From: Tepidimonas thermarum | GTDB taxonomy: Bacteria; Pseudomonadota; Gammaproteobacteria; Burkholderiales; Burkholderiaceae_C | Length of the DNA: 46,041 nucleotides | NCBI RefSeq assembly: GCF_007556705.1 | Contig: NZ_VJOL01000018.1 | Coordinates: 1 to 46,041 of the forward strand | Direction of reading: 5' to 3' | Shown here: in pieces, positions 17,897 through 26,494 of the stretch | Layout of the letters: each line of letters begins with the position of its first letter | Position numbering within the stretch: the stretch's first letter is position 1 | Position numbers and translations under genes: made by a program | The notes under the pieces: model-generated | Database searches by the model: none | Told to the model about the DNA's origin: nothing | The model's input: only the letters and a program-made list of their open reading frames with translations

Positions 17897-19453
17897 ATGG
17901 ACACGCGTAAACGGCAACTCGCCCTGCAGCGCGCCGCGCGCGCCACGCTGCCGCGCCACGGCCTGCACGCCCCCGCGGCGCGCGTGGTGCCGCAAGCGCA
18001 GGCGCCGCTGCCCAACCCGGCCTGTGTGCCGGGCGCCGGGCGCAGCTGCCGCCATGCGCTGACCGATGTGGCCCTCAACGCCGCGTTGCACGCTTACGAG
18101 CAGACGGTGCGTGGGCGGTTCGACGCCATCGAGGATGTGCTGCGCACCCTTTCGGCGTGGCAGCACGAGCGCGACTTTGTCGAGCGCGCGCAGGCGCTGG
18201 CGCAGCAGCGGCTGGATTTTGAATGGCCGCTGTCGGCCTTGGAAAACGCCTGGGTTGCCGGGGTGGACATGGCGGCGCTGCACGCGCACGCGATGTTCGA
18301 AACCATCCGCCGCTGCGTGGCCCTGGCGGAGCAGGACGGCGCGCCCTGGCGCAGCCGGCTGCCGGTGCAGCCGCAGGTTCTGCGCGCGTGTGGCGTGCAC
18401 ACGCTCGATGTCAGCCCCTGCGCCGACGGACGCCTGCAGGGGGTGCTGCCGTTCGTGCTGCGCACCGTGCCCGCCGAGGCGGTGGTCGTCAAGGCCTACG
18501 CAGGCGCGCTGTTCGACGTCGAGCTGGACGTGCAGGACTGGACCCAGCGCGAGCTGGAGCGCCTCAGCGGCCTGATGGACGAGGGGCAGACGCTGGACTA
18601 CCTCAAGGTGGCCATCTACCACTTTTGCTCGTCGCAGCCCCGGCACGAGGGGTGTGCCGCGCACGGCAGCGACGATGCGCGTGCGGTGGCGGGCGCCATC
18701 GAGCGGCTGCAGGCGCTGCGCGTCGCGGTGGACAACACCTTTGGGGACGGGGCAGCGCCGCTGGTCATGCTCATCGGCGTGGACACCGACCTCGACGCGA
18801 TCCGCATTCACCTGCCCGATGCGCGCGGGCAGCTGCATGCCGACCGTTTTTTGGACGCCGCCACCCTGTACCGGGAGACGCTGGGGATGGCCGCGGCGGA
18901 CGCGCGCCGGCACCTGCACGAAGCCGTGGCCGCGCACGTGCGCGAGCTTGGCGGGGTGCTGGGCCGCATGCCCGGCGACGACGGGTTGGCGCGGCTGGCG
19001 CAGATCTGGCTGGAGGCCAACCTGTCGCAAATCGAGTTCGTCATCGAGCACCACGGCGGGCGCTACGCCGTCGTGGGCCACGATGAGCACTTTGTCTGCG
19101 TGGGCGATGCGCTGCCGCCGCTGCAACTGCGCAACCAGTACTACCACGCCCATCTCGATACGGTGGAAGAGGGCACGGCCGATCTGGATGTCGGCGTCAA
19201 GATCTTTACCGGCTTGAATCTGCGGCGCGGACTGGCATTGCCGGTGCTGGTGCACTTTACCTATTCGTCGCGGGTGCCGGGGGCGCGCGAGCGTGCGGTG
19301 GCGCGTGGACAGCGTGTGTTGGCGGCGATCCGGGCCCGCTATCGCCACTGGGACGAGCGCGGCTTGTTGCATGGGCGCGTGGCGGTCAGCGACCGCCACG
19401 GCCGCGAGACGGTGGCGCTCATCGACGCGCCGGCCGCGGTGGCGGGGCACTGA
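17897..19453 (+). CDS. csoSCA: carboxysomal carbonic anhydrase CsoSCA
   Basis: Converts bicarbonate to CO2 inside the carboxysome. The 518-residue protein has the beta-type zinc site CADGR: C175, catalytic D177 and R179. H242 and C253 complete the zinc ligands with the His-x10-Cys spacing of the known enzyme. The first 25 residues are basic and contain TRKRQLALQR, resembling the CsoS2 N-repeat TGRQLAMQRR; the Halothiobacillus enzyme is reported to bind Rubisco through its N-terminus. The C-terminal third is the degenerate second CA domain. It starts 9 bp after csoS2. Confidence 0.95.
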   Translation: MDTRKRQLALQRAARATLPRHGLHAPAARVVPQAQAPLPNPACVPGAGRSCRHALTDVALNAALHAYEQTVRGRFDAIEDVLRTLSAWQHERDFVERAQALAQQRLDFEWPLSALENAWVAGVDMAALHAHAMFETIRRCVALAEQDGAPWRSRLPVQPQVLRACGVHTLDVSPCADGRLQGVLPFVLRTVPAEAVVVKAYAGALFDVELDVQDWTQRELERLSGLMDEGQTLDYLKVAIYHFCSSQPRHEGCAAHGSDDARAVAGAIERLQALRVAVDNTFGDGAAPLVMLIGVDTDLDAIRIHLPDARGQLHADRFLDAATLYRETLGMAAADARRHLHEAVAAHVRELGGVLGRMPGDDGLARLAQIWLEANLSQIEFVIEHHGGRYAVVGHDEHFVCVGDALPPLQLRNQYYHAHLDTVEEGTADLDVGVKIFTGLNLRRGLALPVLVHFTYSSRVPGARERAVARGQRVLAAIRARYRHWDERGLLHGRVAVSDRHGRETVALIDAPAAVAGH

Positions 19454-19479
19454 GCGGGCATGAGGCGAGGCAACCGACC

Positions 19480-19734
19480 ATGAAGATCATGCGCGTGGAA
19501 AAAACCCTGGTCTCGACCAACCGCATCGAGGCCTTTGGCCACCGGCCGTTGCTGGTGGTGCAGGAAAAGGTCGGCGGCGCGCGCAGCGTGGCCGTCGACG
19601 CGGTGGGCTGCGTGCCGGGTGACTGGGTTATTTGCGTGGGGTCGTCGGCGGCGCGGGAGGCTGCCGGGGCCAAAGACTTCCCGTCCGACCTGACCATCGT
19701 CGGCATCATCGACCACTGGAACCCGGAAAGCTGA
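19480..19734 (+). CDS. csoS4A: carboxysome vertex protein CsoS4A
   Basis: An 84-residue pentameric shell protein (BMC-P, EutN/CcmL fold) that closes icosahedral vertices. Family features are VVQEKVGGARSVAVDAVGC, GDWVICVGSSAARE and the C-terminal TIVGIIDHW. It lies 26 bp after csoSCA and 7 bp before csoS4B, so the pair is translated together. Confidence 0.96.
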   Translation: MKIMRVEKTLVSTNRIEAFGHRPLLVVQEKVGGARSVAVDAVGCVPGDWVICVGSSAAREAAGAKDFPSDLTIVGIIDHWNPES

Positions 19735-19741
19735 GGCGGAC

Positions 19742-20050
19742 ATGGACATCGTACGGGTGATGGACGACTTGGTGTGCACGCGCCGCGTGCCGGGGCTGGG
19801 CAGCGCTTCGCTGCGCGTGGTGCGCAGCGCCCAGGGGGTGGTGTCGGTGGCCACCGACCCGGTGGGTGCGCCGGTGGGGCGCTGGGTGTTTGCCACCACC
19901 GGCAGCGCGGCGCGCCTGGCCATGCCGGATCCCACGTGCATGACCGATTTGACCATCTGCGGAATCATCGACCAGTGGGATGAGGAAGTCCCGCCGGTTG
20001 CCACAGCGCATCGAGCCACGGACACGGGGTCCGGGGCGAGCAAGGGGTGA
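19742..20050 (+). CDS. csoS4B: carboxysome vertex protein CsoS4B
   Basis: The second BMC-P pentamer protein, 102 residues. It shares with CsoS4A the segments GVVSVATDPVGAP, FATTGSAAR and LTICGIIDQW but has a longer polar C-terminal tail of about 20 residues. Both paralogues are usual in alpha-carboxysomes and are needed in small numbers to seal the shell. Confidence 0.96.
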   Translation: MDIVRVMDDLVCTRRVPGLGSASLRVVRSAQGVVSVATDPVGAPVGRWVFATTGSAARLAMPDPTCMTDLTICGIIDQWDEEVPPVATAHRATDTGSGASKG

Positions 20051-20101
20051 GCCGATCGGCTCAGGTGTTTGAGAGTAACTGTGACCACGAGGAGTAAAGC
20101 A

Positions 20102-20398
20102 ATGGCGAACACAACGGGTATTGCCCTGGGCATGATCGAGACGCGCGGCCTGGTGCCGGCCATCGAGGCCGCCGACGCGATGACCAAAGCGGCCGAGGTG
20201 CGGCTGATTGGCCGCCAGTTTGTGGGCGGCGGCTATGTGACGGTGCTGGTGCGTGGCGAGACCGGGGCGGTCAATGCCGCGGTGCGCGCGGGGGCCGACG
20301 CGTGCGAGCGGGTGGGCGATGGCCTGGTGGCTGCGCACATCATTGCGCGCGTGCACAGCGAGGTCGAGGGCATCCTGCCCACGGCGCCCACGGTTTGA
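20102..20398 (+). CDS. csoS1: carboxysome shell hexamer protein CsoS1 (first copy)
   Basis: BMC-H shell protein of 98 residues, a main facet component. It starts MANTTGIALGMIETRGLVPA and has KAAEVRLIGRQFVGGGYVTV and the central-pore segment near FVGGG. ATG 20102 is chosen over upstream in-frame codons because of the GAGGAG site seven bases before it. It is nearly identical in DNA to the next gene. Assignment to the A, B or C subtype is not possible by eye. Confidence 0.96.
   Translation: MANTTGIALGMIETRGLVPAIEAADAMTKAAEVRLIGRQFVGGGYVTVLVRGETGAVNAAVRAGADACERVGDGLVAAHIIARVHSEVEGILPTAPTV
20120..20367 (+). repeat. csoS1 duplicated segment, copy 1
   Basis: A 248-bp stretch repeated at 20483-20730. 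By eye only three bases differ, all inside coding sequence, and two are synonymous third-position changes of the C/T kind. The flanks and ends of the two genes differ far more. Confidence 0.9.
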
Positions 20399-20464
20399 TG
20401 CCCCCACCATGCAAGGCGCCGCCCGCCGCGGCGGCGTTGCATCAACGATGACAGGAGTGTGATC

Positions 20465-20803
20465 ATGGCAACGATGACAGGCATTGCCCTGGGCATGATC
20501 GAGACGCGCGGCCTGGTGCCGGCCATCGAGGCCGCCGACGCGATGACCAAAGCGGCCGAGGTGCGGCTGATTGGCCGTCAGTTTGTCGGCGGCGGCTATG
20601 TGACGGTGCTGGTGCGTGGCGAGACCGGGGCGGTCAATGCTGCGGTGCGCGCGGGGGCCGACGCGTGCGAGCGGGTGGGCGATGGCCTGGTGGCTGCGCA
20701 CATCATTGCGCGCGTGCACAGCGAGGTCGAAGGCATTTTGCCGACGCGCCCCGACGCCGACGGCGGTGGCCGCGACGCCGAGGTCACCTCCACGCGCAGC
20801 TGA
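20465..20803 (+). CDS. csoS1: carboxysome shell hexamer protein CsoS1 (second copy)
   Basis: BMC-H shell protein of 112 residues. Residues after the start match the first copy almost exactly up to EVEGILPT; it then has an extra polar tail, RPDADGGGRDAEVTSTRS, like the C-terminal extension that distinguishes some CsoS1 paralogues. ATG 20465 follows AGGAG by seven bases; a GTG two codons earlier is less likely. Both copies would give facet hexamers; the tail may mark a minor component. Confidence 0.95.
   Translation: MATMTGIALGMIETRGLVPAIEAADAMTKAAEVRLIGRQFVGGGYVTVLVRGETGAVNAAVRAGADACERVGDGLVAAHIIARVHSEVEGILPTRPDADGGGRDAEVTSTRS
20483..20730 (+). repeat. csoS1 duplicated segment, copy 2
   Basis: Direct repeat of 20120-20367, offset by 363 bp. 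The near identity, third positions included, points to a recent duplication or continuing gene conversion. Confidence 0.9.
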
Positions 20804-20836
20804 CGCGGGGCCGTTGTCGAGGTCGAGGGGGCGAAC

Positions 20837-21253
20837 ATGGCGGCCGATGCACGGGTCCTGGGTTGGCTGACACGCGCGCTGCAGCACGAGATGACCGCCG
20901 TGCAGCAGTACCTGGCGCAGTCGGTGCTGGCGCGCCTGACCGGACACGGTGAGCTGGCGCAGCGCCTGCACGAGGAGGCGATGGAGGAGCTGGCGCATGC
21001 CGAGCGGCTCATGCAGCGCCTCATCGAGCTGGGTGTGGCGCCTGCTGCGGGCACGGTGCCGCCGGCGCGCCTGGGCCGCGGGGTGGCCGACTTTGCCACC
21101 CTCAACCGCCAGTTGGAGCAAACCGCCGTGGTGCTGTACCAGGACGCGGCCGACCACGCGCGCCGGGTGCGCGACGCTGCCAGCGAGGCGCTGTTTCGTG
21201 AACTCGCCGCCGAGGAAGCTGCGCACGTTGGCGCGTGGAGCCGGGCAGGCTAA
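20837..21253 (+). CDS. bacterioferritin-like diiron protein of the carboxysome operon
   Basis: A 138-residue four-helix-bundle protein of the ferritin superfamily. The diiron ligands are all present: E18, E51 and H54 (ELAH), E94, and E127 and H130 (EAAH). It is shorter than classical bacterioferritin (about 158). A homologue is commonly found after csoS1 genes in proteobacterial cso operons; its role there is not established, with iron or oxygen handling suggested. It lies 33 bp after the second csoS1 gene. Confidence 0.85.
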   Translation: MAADARVLGWLTRALQHEMTAVQQYLAQSVLARLTGHGELAQRLHEEAMEELAHAERLMQRLIELGVAPAAGTVPPARLGRGVADFATLNRQLEQTAVVLYQDAADHARRVRDAASEALFRELAAEEAAHVGAWSRAG

Positions 21254-21294
21254 GCCGCCGCCCACGGCGGCACAACCAACAACAGGAGAGGCCG

Positions 21295-21564
21295 ATGAGC
21301 GACACCACCGTCGAAGGCTGGACCGAGCAGGCGCGTCCGCCGACCTTGTTCCGGCGCTTTTCGTTCGAGCGCTACGCCGACACGCGCGCCTTTTTGGACC
21401 GCGTGGCCGCGGTGCAGGAAACGCTTGGCGTGGCGCCGCACAACATCAGCTTTGGCACCACCTACGTCAATGTCACGATTGGCGCGGGTGACGCGGGCTT
21501 GGGTGAAATCGAGCGCGAGCTGGCGCGGCGCATCGCGGCGGCCGCCACGGGCGCAACGCCATGA
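21295..21564 (+). CDS. pterin-dehydratase-like Rubisco assembly factor (acRAF)
   Basis: An 89-residue protein with the pterin-4a-carbinolamine dehydratase fold, from FRRFSFERYADTRAFLDRV to YVNVTIG. The catalytic His-His-Pro of true dehydratases is replaced by APHNISFG, so pterin chemistry is unlikely. Alpha-carboxysome loci carry this relative as a Rubisco chaperone, called acRAF. ATG 21295 has a strong CAGGAGAG site; the longer frame upstream overlaps the ferritin-like gene. Its stop overlaps mcdA as ATGA. Confidence 0.88.
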   Translation: MSDTTVEGWTEQARPPTLFRRFSFERYADTRAFLDRVAAVQETLGVAPHNISFGTTYVNVTIGAGDAGLGEIERELARRIAAAATGATP

Positions 21565-22169
21565 CGGCCAAGGGCGCGCCGCGGCGTTTGACGGTGCTCA
21601 ACGCCAAGGGCGGCACCGGCAAGACCACCCTGGCCGTGCAATTGGCGGCCGGGTTGGCGCGCCGCGGCAGCGCGGTGCTGGGCGATCTCGACCCGCAGGG
21701 GTCGGCCACGCAGTGGCTGCGCAGCGCGGCCTTGCCGGTGCACGTGGGTGAGGACGCCTGGCGCGCGCAGGCCGACCACGTGGTGTGGGATTGCCCGCCC
21801 AGTGTGGAACACCCCGCCGCCCAGCGCGCCTTGCGCAACACCGACGCCGTGCTGGTGCCGGTGTTGCCGTCACCCCTGGATTTGTGGGCCAGTTGGCGGC
21901 TGGTCGAGGCGATCCGCGCCGAACAGGCGCGTCGCCCCGCGCTGCGCGCCTGGCTGGTCATCAACCAGCTCGAGCCCGACAGCGCCCTCTCGACCGCAAT
22001 GCACGAGGCGTTGCGGGAATTTGAGCTGCCGGCGCTGCGTGCCGTGGTGCGCCGGCGCGCGATCTACCGCACCGCCGCGCTGCAAGGGGTCAGCGTGTAC
22101 GACCTGGGACCGCGCGCGCAGGCGGCGGTGGCCGACATCGAAGCCGTGATCGAGGAGATGCAACCATGA
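21561..22169 (+). CDS. mcdA: carboxysome-positioning ATPase McdA (ParA family)
   Basis: A 202-residue ParA-type ATPase that coats the nucleoid and spaces carboxysomes along the cell. The deviant Walker A box is KGGTGKTT at 16-23, Walker A' is GDLDPQGSA, and Walker B is VWDCPPS. The small size and absence of an N-terminal helix-turn-helix match the type Ib/McdA class. It overlaps acRAF and mcdB by four bases on either side, strongly suggesting coupled translation with its partner. Confidence 0.92.
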   Translation: MTAKGAPRRLTVLNAKGGTGKTTLAVQLAAGLARRGSAVLGDLDPQGSATQWLRSAALPVHVGEDAWRAQADHVVWDCPPSVEHPAAQRALRNTDAVLVPVLPSPLDLWASWRLVEAIRAEQARRPALRAWLVINQLEPDSALSTAMHEALREFELPALRAVVRRRAIYRTAALQGVSVYDLGPRAQAAVADIEAVIEEMQP

Positions 22170-22435
22170 ACAGCACCACCGCCCGGCGCCTGGCCGCCAG
22201 TGTGCGCAGCGCACGCAGCGCTGCCGATGCCGCGCCGGCGACGCCTGCCGCTGCCCCGCAGCCGCCTGCGGCCCCACGGGCGCGCCGCAGCCGCGCTTCC
22301 AGCGTGCCCGCTGCCCAGGCGGCGCCGGCGCCGCTGCCGCCGCGTGCTGCGGCCCCCGCCCCGGCGCCCCGCCTGCCGGATACCCCCGCGCCCAGCGCGC
22401 AGGACTTGTTCCCGCGGCGCATTTGGCCCGACTGA
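22166..22435 (+). CDS. mcdB: carboxysome-positioning partner McdB
   Basis: An 89-residue low-complexity protein, mostly Ala, Pro and Arg, that links carboxysomes to McdA. Sequence conservation is low, so the call rests on three things: position right after mcdA with ATGA overlap, predicted disorder, and the C-terminal FPRRIWPD with a tryptophan three residues from the end, a feature of known McdB proteins. The N-terminus [16 protein letters not shown] is a basic helix-like stretch resembling the Rubisco-binding repeats of CsoS2. Confidence 0.82.
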   Translation: MNSTTARRLAASVRSARSAADAAPATPAAAPQPPAAPRARRSRASSVPAAQAAPAPLPPRAAAPAPAPRLPDTPAPSAQDLFPRRIWPD

Positions 22436-22475
22436 TGTGGCCCGCCGACTGACCCCCGAACGGTTTTTCGCGAAC

Positions 22476-23429
22476 ATGAACACCCTTACGCGCCGACTCT
22501 ACGCCGCCCGGGCCCAACAGGGCACGGTGGCGGCGCCCCCCCGTGACGTGCGCCCAGCCAGCACGGCCGCCCTGGGCGAGACGGGCCGTGCGCCGGTGCG
22601 CCCGGCGGTGGCCGTGGATCCCGGGGCTGCCGATGCGCTGGCCGCGTATCGCATCCCGCGCGAGCCGTACTGGCGTCCGGTGGGCGACGAGGTCGCGCTG
22701 TACGAGGCCGCCTATGCCGTACGCATGCCGATGATGCTCAAGGGGCCCACCGGCTGCGGCAAGACGCGCTTCGTCGAGTACATGGCGTGGAAGCTGGGCA
22801 AACCCCTCATCACCGTGGCCTGTCACGAGGATATGACCGCCTCGGACCTGGTGGGCCGGTTTTTGCTCGACGCCAGCGGCACGCGCTGGCAGGACGGGCC
22901 GCTGGCCCTGGCGGCGCGCTATGGCGCGATCTGCTACCTCGACGAGGTCGTCGAGGCGCGCCAGGACACCACGGTCGTCATCCACCCGTTGACCGACAAG
23001 CGGCGCATGCTGCCGCTGGAAAAGAAGGGCGAGGTCATCGAGGCCCATCCGGACTTTCAGCTCGTCGTGTCCTTCAACCCCGGCTACCAGAGCCTGATGA
23101 AGGATCTCAAGCAGTCCACCAAACAGCGCTTCGGCGCGCTGGACTTCGACTACCCGGAGCACGAGGTGGAGGCGGAAATCGTCGCGCACGAATCCGGCGT
23201 CGACCGTGAGACGGCCGGCAAGCTGGTGCACATTGCCGAGCGAGCGCGCAACCTCAAGGGCCACGGCCTGGATGAAGGCATTTCCACGCGTATGCTCATC
23301 CACGCGGGCAGCCTGATCGCGCAGGGCGTGCCGGCCTTGTCTGCGTGCCGCATGGCGCTGGTGCGGCCGATCACCGATGACGCCGACATGCGCGATGCGC
23401 TCGACGCCGCCGTGACCACCTATTTCTGA
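22476..23429 (+). CDS. cbbQ: Rubisco activase ATPase CbbQ
   Basis: MoxR-type AAA+ ATPase of 317 residues which, with CbbO, removes inhibitory sugar phosphates from Rubisco. Walker A is GPTGCGKT (near residue 90) and Walker B is [20 protein letters not shown] and [10 protein letters not shown] are typical of the CbbQ/NorQ branch. About 55 residues precede the usual start, PYWRPVGDE; they contain [13 protein letters not shown], like a CsoS2 N-repeat helix. GTG 22437 would add 13 residues; neither start has a good ribosome site. It follows mcdB directly. Confidence 0.92.
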   Translation: MNTLTRRLYAARAQQGTVAAPPRDVRPASTAALGETGRAPVRPAVAVDPGAADALAAYRIPREPYWRPVGDEVALYEAAYAVRMPMMLKGPTGCGKTRFVEYMAWKLGKPLITVACHEDMTASDLVGRFLLDASGTRWQDGPLALAARYGAICYLDEVVEARQDTTVVIHPLTDKRRMLPLEKKGEVIEAHPDFQLVVSFNPGYQSLMKDLKQSTKQRFGALDFDYPEHEVEAEIVAHESGVDRETAGKLVHIAERARNLKGHGLDEGISTRMLIHAGSLIAQGVPALSACRMALVRPITDDADMRDALDAAVTTYF

Positions 23430-23450
23430 CGCCCCGCACGCCGCGCCACG

Positions 23451-25814
23451 ATGGCCATCCACCTGGACGACTACGGCGAGTTGCTGGTCGAGCTGCCGCA
23501 CCAGGCGCAGGACGTGCTGCGCGGGGCCTGGCAGGAAGCGGCGCGGGCGCTGTCCGCGCGCGCCCTGGACAACTACCTCAAGGGCGCTCTGGCGCTGCAC
23601 CACTTGGGCCGCGGCGAGGAAGTCGTCATCAGCTTCATCCAGCACGCGCCGGCGGTGGCCCGCGCCATCGGTGAGGACGTGGTCCCCGACGTCGTCAATT
23701 TTTTGCTGTCGATGGCGTCGAAAACCTCGGGTCAGGTGCTGACGCTGATCGCGCAGACCGCCCCGGCCGCGGCGTTGCGCTTGGGCGACCCGGAGCTGTT
23801 TCGGCAGTATCTGAGCGTGTTGGCCATCGTGTTGGCGCAAGCGCCGCAGGGCCTGCGGCCGATGTTGGAAAACCTGCCGCGCCTGTTGGCGTCGCTGACA
23901 CTCGGGGGGCTGCGCCGCTGGGTGCAGTGGGGGGCGCAGGCCTACCGCGGGGACGCCGAGGGTCAGCGCCGCTATTTTGGCTTGCAAAGCGCGGACGCGC
24001 TGGCCGTGCTGCAGCAGGAGCGCCGCGGCACGCTGTTTGTCGACATCCAGCGCCGGCTCAACCTGTACTTGCGCGCGTTGTGGGGGCGCGACTTCTTTTT
24101 GCGACCCACGGCGGGCGACTTCGAATCGCGCGAAGGCCTGCGGCCCTACATCGAGCACTTTGTCATCCACATCGCCGACGCCTACGACGACGTGCACCCG
24201 CACGGCGACGCGGGCCCGCCGGTGGCGGCGCTGGACATCTACCGCGCTGCCGCCAACCACGCCGCGGCGCACCTGGTGTTTGCGCGCCAGCCCCTGCCCG
24301 GCGACGGTTTGGATGCGCTCACCAAAGCCATCGTCGAGCTGGTGGAAGACGCCCGTGTGGAGGCGGCGGCGGTGCGGCGCTTCCCCAGGCTGCGGCAGCA
24401 ATGGCGCGCGTTGCAGCCGCCGCCTGTCGATCCGCCCACGCGCGCGGGGGATCTGATCAACCGGCTGGCGCTGGCCTGGTTGGATGAACAGGCCGCGCAG
24501 CGCGATGCCGACCCCTGGGTGCAGCAGGGCGTGCAGGGTATGGCCGCCTGGCCCGACCTCGACGACCCGCAGCGCAGCTGGGACTTGGGCCGCGCCCTGG
24601 CCGATGCGCTGCGCGAGCGCATCCGTGCCGAAGGCTGGCCGGCGTTTTCCGCCCGGCTCGATGGCCAGCGGGCGATTTACCGCGACGACAACCGCGCCAT
24701 CTGGGACAGCGGTGCCTACGACGAACGTGTGGCGCTGGCCGCCACCTGGGCGCGCCAGCAGCAGGTGCGGCGCCAGGTCAATGTGATGGAGATGGTCAAC
24801 GAGGTTGACGTCGAGTTTGCCGGCGACGACGCGCAGGAGGTTTGGGTCCTGCCCACGGAGTTCTGGCTCGACCAGGAAGGCGTGACCATCAACTCGCTGC
24901 TGGGCCGTCCGCCCGTGGCCGATCCGGTGCACTACGCGGAGTGGGACTACCAGATCCAGCTCGAGCGCCCCGACTGGGTCACGGTGTTGGAGCGTCATCC
25001 CACTGCGGGGGATGCCGCGCGCATCGACGCGTTGTTGGTCGAGCAAAAACCGGTGGTGCAGCGGCTGCGCCACCTGATCGAGGCCATGGCCCCGCAAGGG
25101 TTGCAGCGCATCCGCAAGGTCGAGGACGGCGACGAGCTCGACCTGGAGGCGGCGGTGCGCGCCTGGGTGGACCTGCGCATGGGGCAACAACCCGACCCGC
25201 GCATCATGATGCAGCACCGGCTGCACACGCGCGATGTGGCCGTGCTGCTGTTGCTGGATCTGTCGGCCTCGGCCAACGATGCGGTGCGCGGCAGCGACCA
25301 AACCGTGCTCGACCTCGCGCGCGCGGCGGCAGCGTTGCTGGCCGAGGCCCTGACGCGCATCGGCGACCGGTTTGCCATCCATGGCTTTCGCTCCGATGGG
25401 CGCCACGACGTGCACTACCTGCGCATCAAAGATTTTCATCAGGCCTGGGGCGAGCCGGCCAAAGCGCGCCTGGCGGGGCTGGAGGGCGCGTTTTCCACGC
25501 GGCTGGGGGCGGCGCTGCGCCACGCGGGCCAGCAGCTCAAGCGCCAGCCGCAGCGCAAGAAAATCGTCTTCGTGCTCACCGACGGCGAGCCGGCCGACAT
25601 CGACGTGCGCGACCCGCAGTACCTGCGCCACGACGCGCAGCGGGCGGTGCACGAACTGCAGCGCGACGGCATCGTGAGCTATTGCCTGACGCTCGATCCA
25701 CACGCCGACGCTTACGTCGAGCGCATTTTTGGCGCGCGCCACTACACCGTGGTGGAGCGCGTGCAGCGCCTGCCCGAGGTGCTGCCCACGCTCTACCTGG
25801 GGCTGACGCGATGA
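23451..25814 (+). CDS. cbbO: Rubisco activase adaptor CbbO
   Basis: A 787-residue partner of CbbQ. The N-terminal two thirds are helical and bind the ATPase ring; the C-terminal von Willebrand A domain has an intact metal site, D603-x-S605-x-S607 in [10 protein letters not shown], plus TDGEP later. In the known complex this domain docks on Rubisco. It starts 21 bp after cbbQ and overlaps csoS1D by ATGA. Placement between mcdB and csoS1D suggests this is the carboxysomal activase. Confidence 0.93.
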   Translation: MAIHLDDYGELLVELPHQAQDVLRGAWQEAARALSARALDNYLKGALALHHLGRGEEVVISFIQHAPAVARAIGEDVVPDVVNFLLSMASKTSGQVLTLIAQTAPAAALRLGDPELFRQYLSVLAIVLAQAPQGLRPMLENLPRLLASLTLGGLRRWVQWGAQAYRGDAEGQRRYFGLQSADALAVLQQERRGTLFVDIQRRLNLYLRALWGRDFFLRPTAGDFESREGLRPYIEHFVIHIADAYDDVHPHGDAGPPVAALDIYRAAANHAAAHLVFARQPLPGDGLDALTKAIVELVEDARVEAAAVRRFPRLRQQWRALQPPPVDPPTRAGDLINRLALAWLDEQAAQRDADPWVQQGVQGMAAWPDLDDPQRSWDLGRALADALRERIRAEGWPAFSARLDGQRAIYRDDNRAIWDSGAYDERVALAATWARQQQVRRQVNVMEMVNEVDVEFAGDDAQEVWVLPTEFWLDQEGVTINSLLGRPPVADPVHYAEWDYQIQLERPDWVTVLERHPTAGDAARIDALLVEQKPVVQRLRHLIEAMAPQGLQRIRKVEDGDELDLEAAVRAWVDLRMGQQPDPRIMMQHRLHTRDVAVLLLLDLSASANDAVRGSDQTVLDLARAAAALLAEALTRIGDRFAIHGFRSDGRHDVHYLRIKDFHQAWGEPAKARLAGLEGAFSTRLGAALRHAGQQLKRQPQRKKIVFVLTDGEPADIDVRDPQYLRHDAQRAVHELQRDGIVSYCLTLDPHADAYVERIFGARHYTVVERVQRLPEVLPTLYLGLTR

Positions 25815-26473
25815 GCATGCTGGCCGCCGATCGCGCCCGCGTGCAGTTGCGCACGTTCGTCTTCATCGATGCGCTGCAGCCGCAGCTGGCCTCCTACCTG
25901 GGCACCTCGTCGCAGGGGTTTTTGCCCGTGCCGGGCGATGCCTGCATGTGGATTGAGGTGGCGCCGGGCATGGCGGTGCACCGGCTCAGCGACATCGCGC
26001 TCAAAGCCACCAACGTGCGCATGGGCGAGCAGGTGGTGGAGCGCGCCTTTGGATCGATGGAAATCCACTACCGCAACCAAAGCGAGGTGCTGGCCGCGGG
26101 CGACATCATTCTCGAGCAGCTTGGCGCCACATTGGAGGACCGGCTGCCCTGCCGCATCGCGTGGGCGGAAAACATCCGCGCGGTCACGCCCGACCACGCG
26201 ACGCTGATCAACCGCCAGCTGCGCCGCGGCTCGATGCTGCTGCCGGGCAAGACGCTGTTCATCTTCGAGTGCGAGCCGGCGGGCTACGTCGTTTATGCGG
26301 CCAACGAAGCCGAAAAGGCCGCCAACGTCACGCTGGTGGACGTCAAGCCCTTTGGCAATTTTGGCCGCCTGATGATGATGGGCAGCGAGGCCGAGGCGGC
26401 CGAAGCGCTGGCCGCTGCCGAACGCGCGGTGATGCAGATCAACCGCCGCGCGCGCACCGCAACGCTGGATTGA
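25811..26473 (+). CDS. csoS1D: tandem-domain shell protein CsoS1D
   Basis: A 220-residue shell protein with two fused BMC domains (about 12-110 and 112-215), forming pseudohexameric trimers with a gated pore. The first domain opens [18 protein letters not shown]; the second contains [20 protein letters not shown] and ends near [14 protein letters not shown]. Such proteins are thought to pass larger metabolites such as ribulose bisphosphate. The start ATGA overlaps the cbbO stop. Confidence 0.92.
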   Translation: MSMLAADRARVQLRTFVFIDALQPQLASYLGTSSQGFLPVPGDACMWIEVAPGMAVHRLSDIALKATNVRMGEQVVERAFGSMEIHYRNQSEVLAAGDIILEQLGATLEDRLPCRIAWAENIRAVTPDHATLINRQLRRGSMLLPGKTLFIFECEPAGYVVYAANEAEKAANVTLVDVKPFGNFGRLMMMGSEAEAAEALAAAERAVMQINRRARTATLD

Positions 26474-26494
26474 CCCCGACGCTGGAGCCTTGCC

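Noticed and set aside
15866-19450. Long minus-strand open frame opposite csoS2 and csoSCA
   Set aside because: Low-complexity translation, no recognisable motif, and fully opposite two clear carboxysome genes.
21870-25742. Minus-strand open frame of nearly 1,300 codons opposite mcdA to cbbO
   Set aside because: Composition typical of reverse-complement GC-rich coding sequence; the plus-strand genes have intact catalytic motifs.
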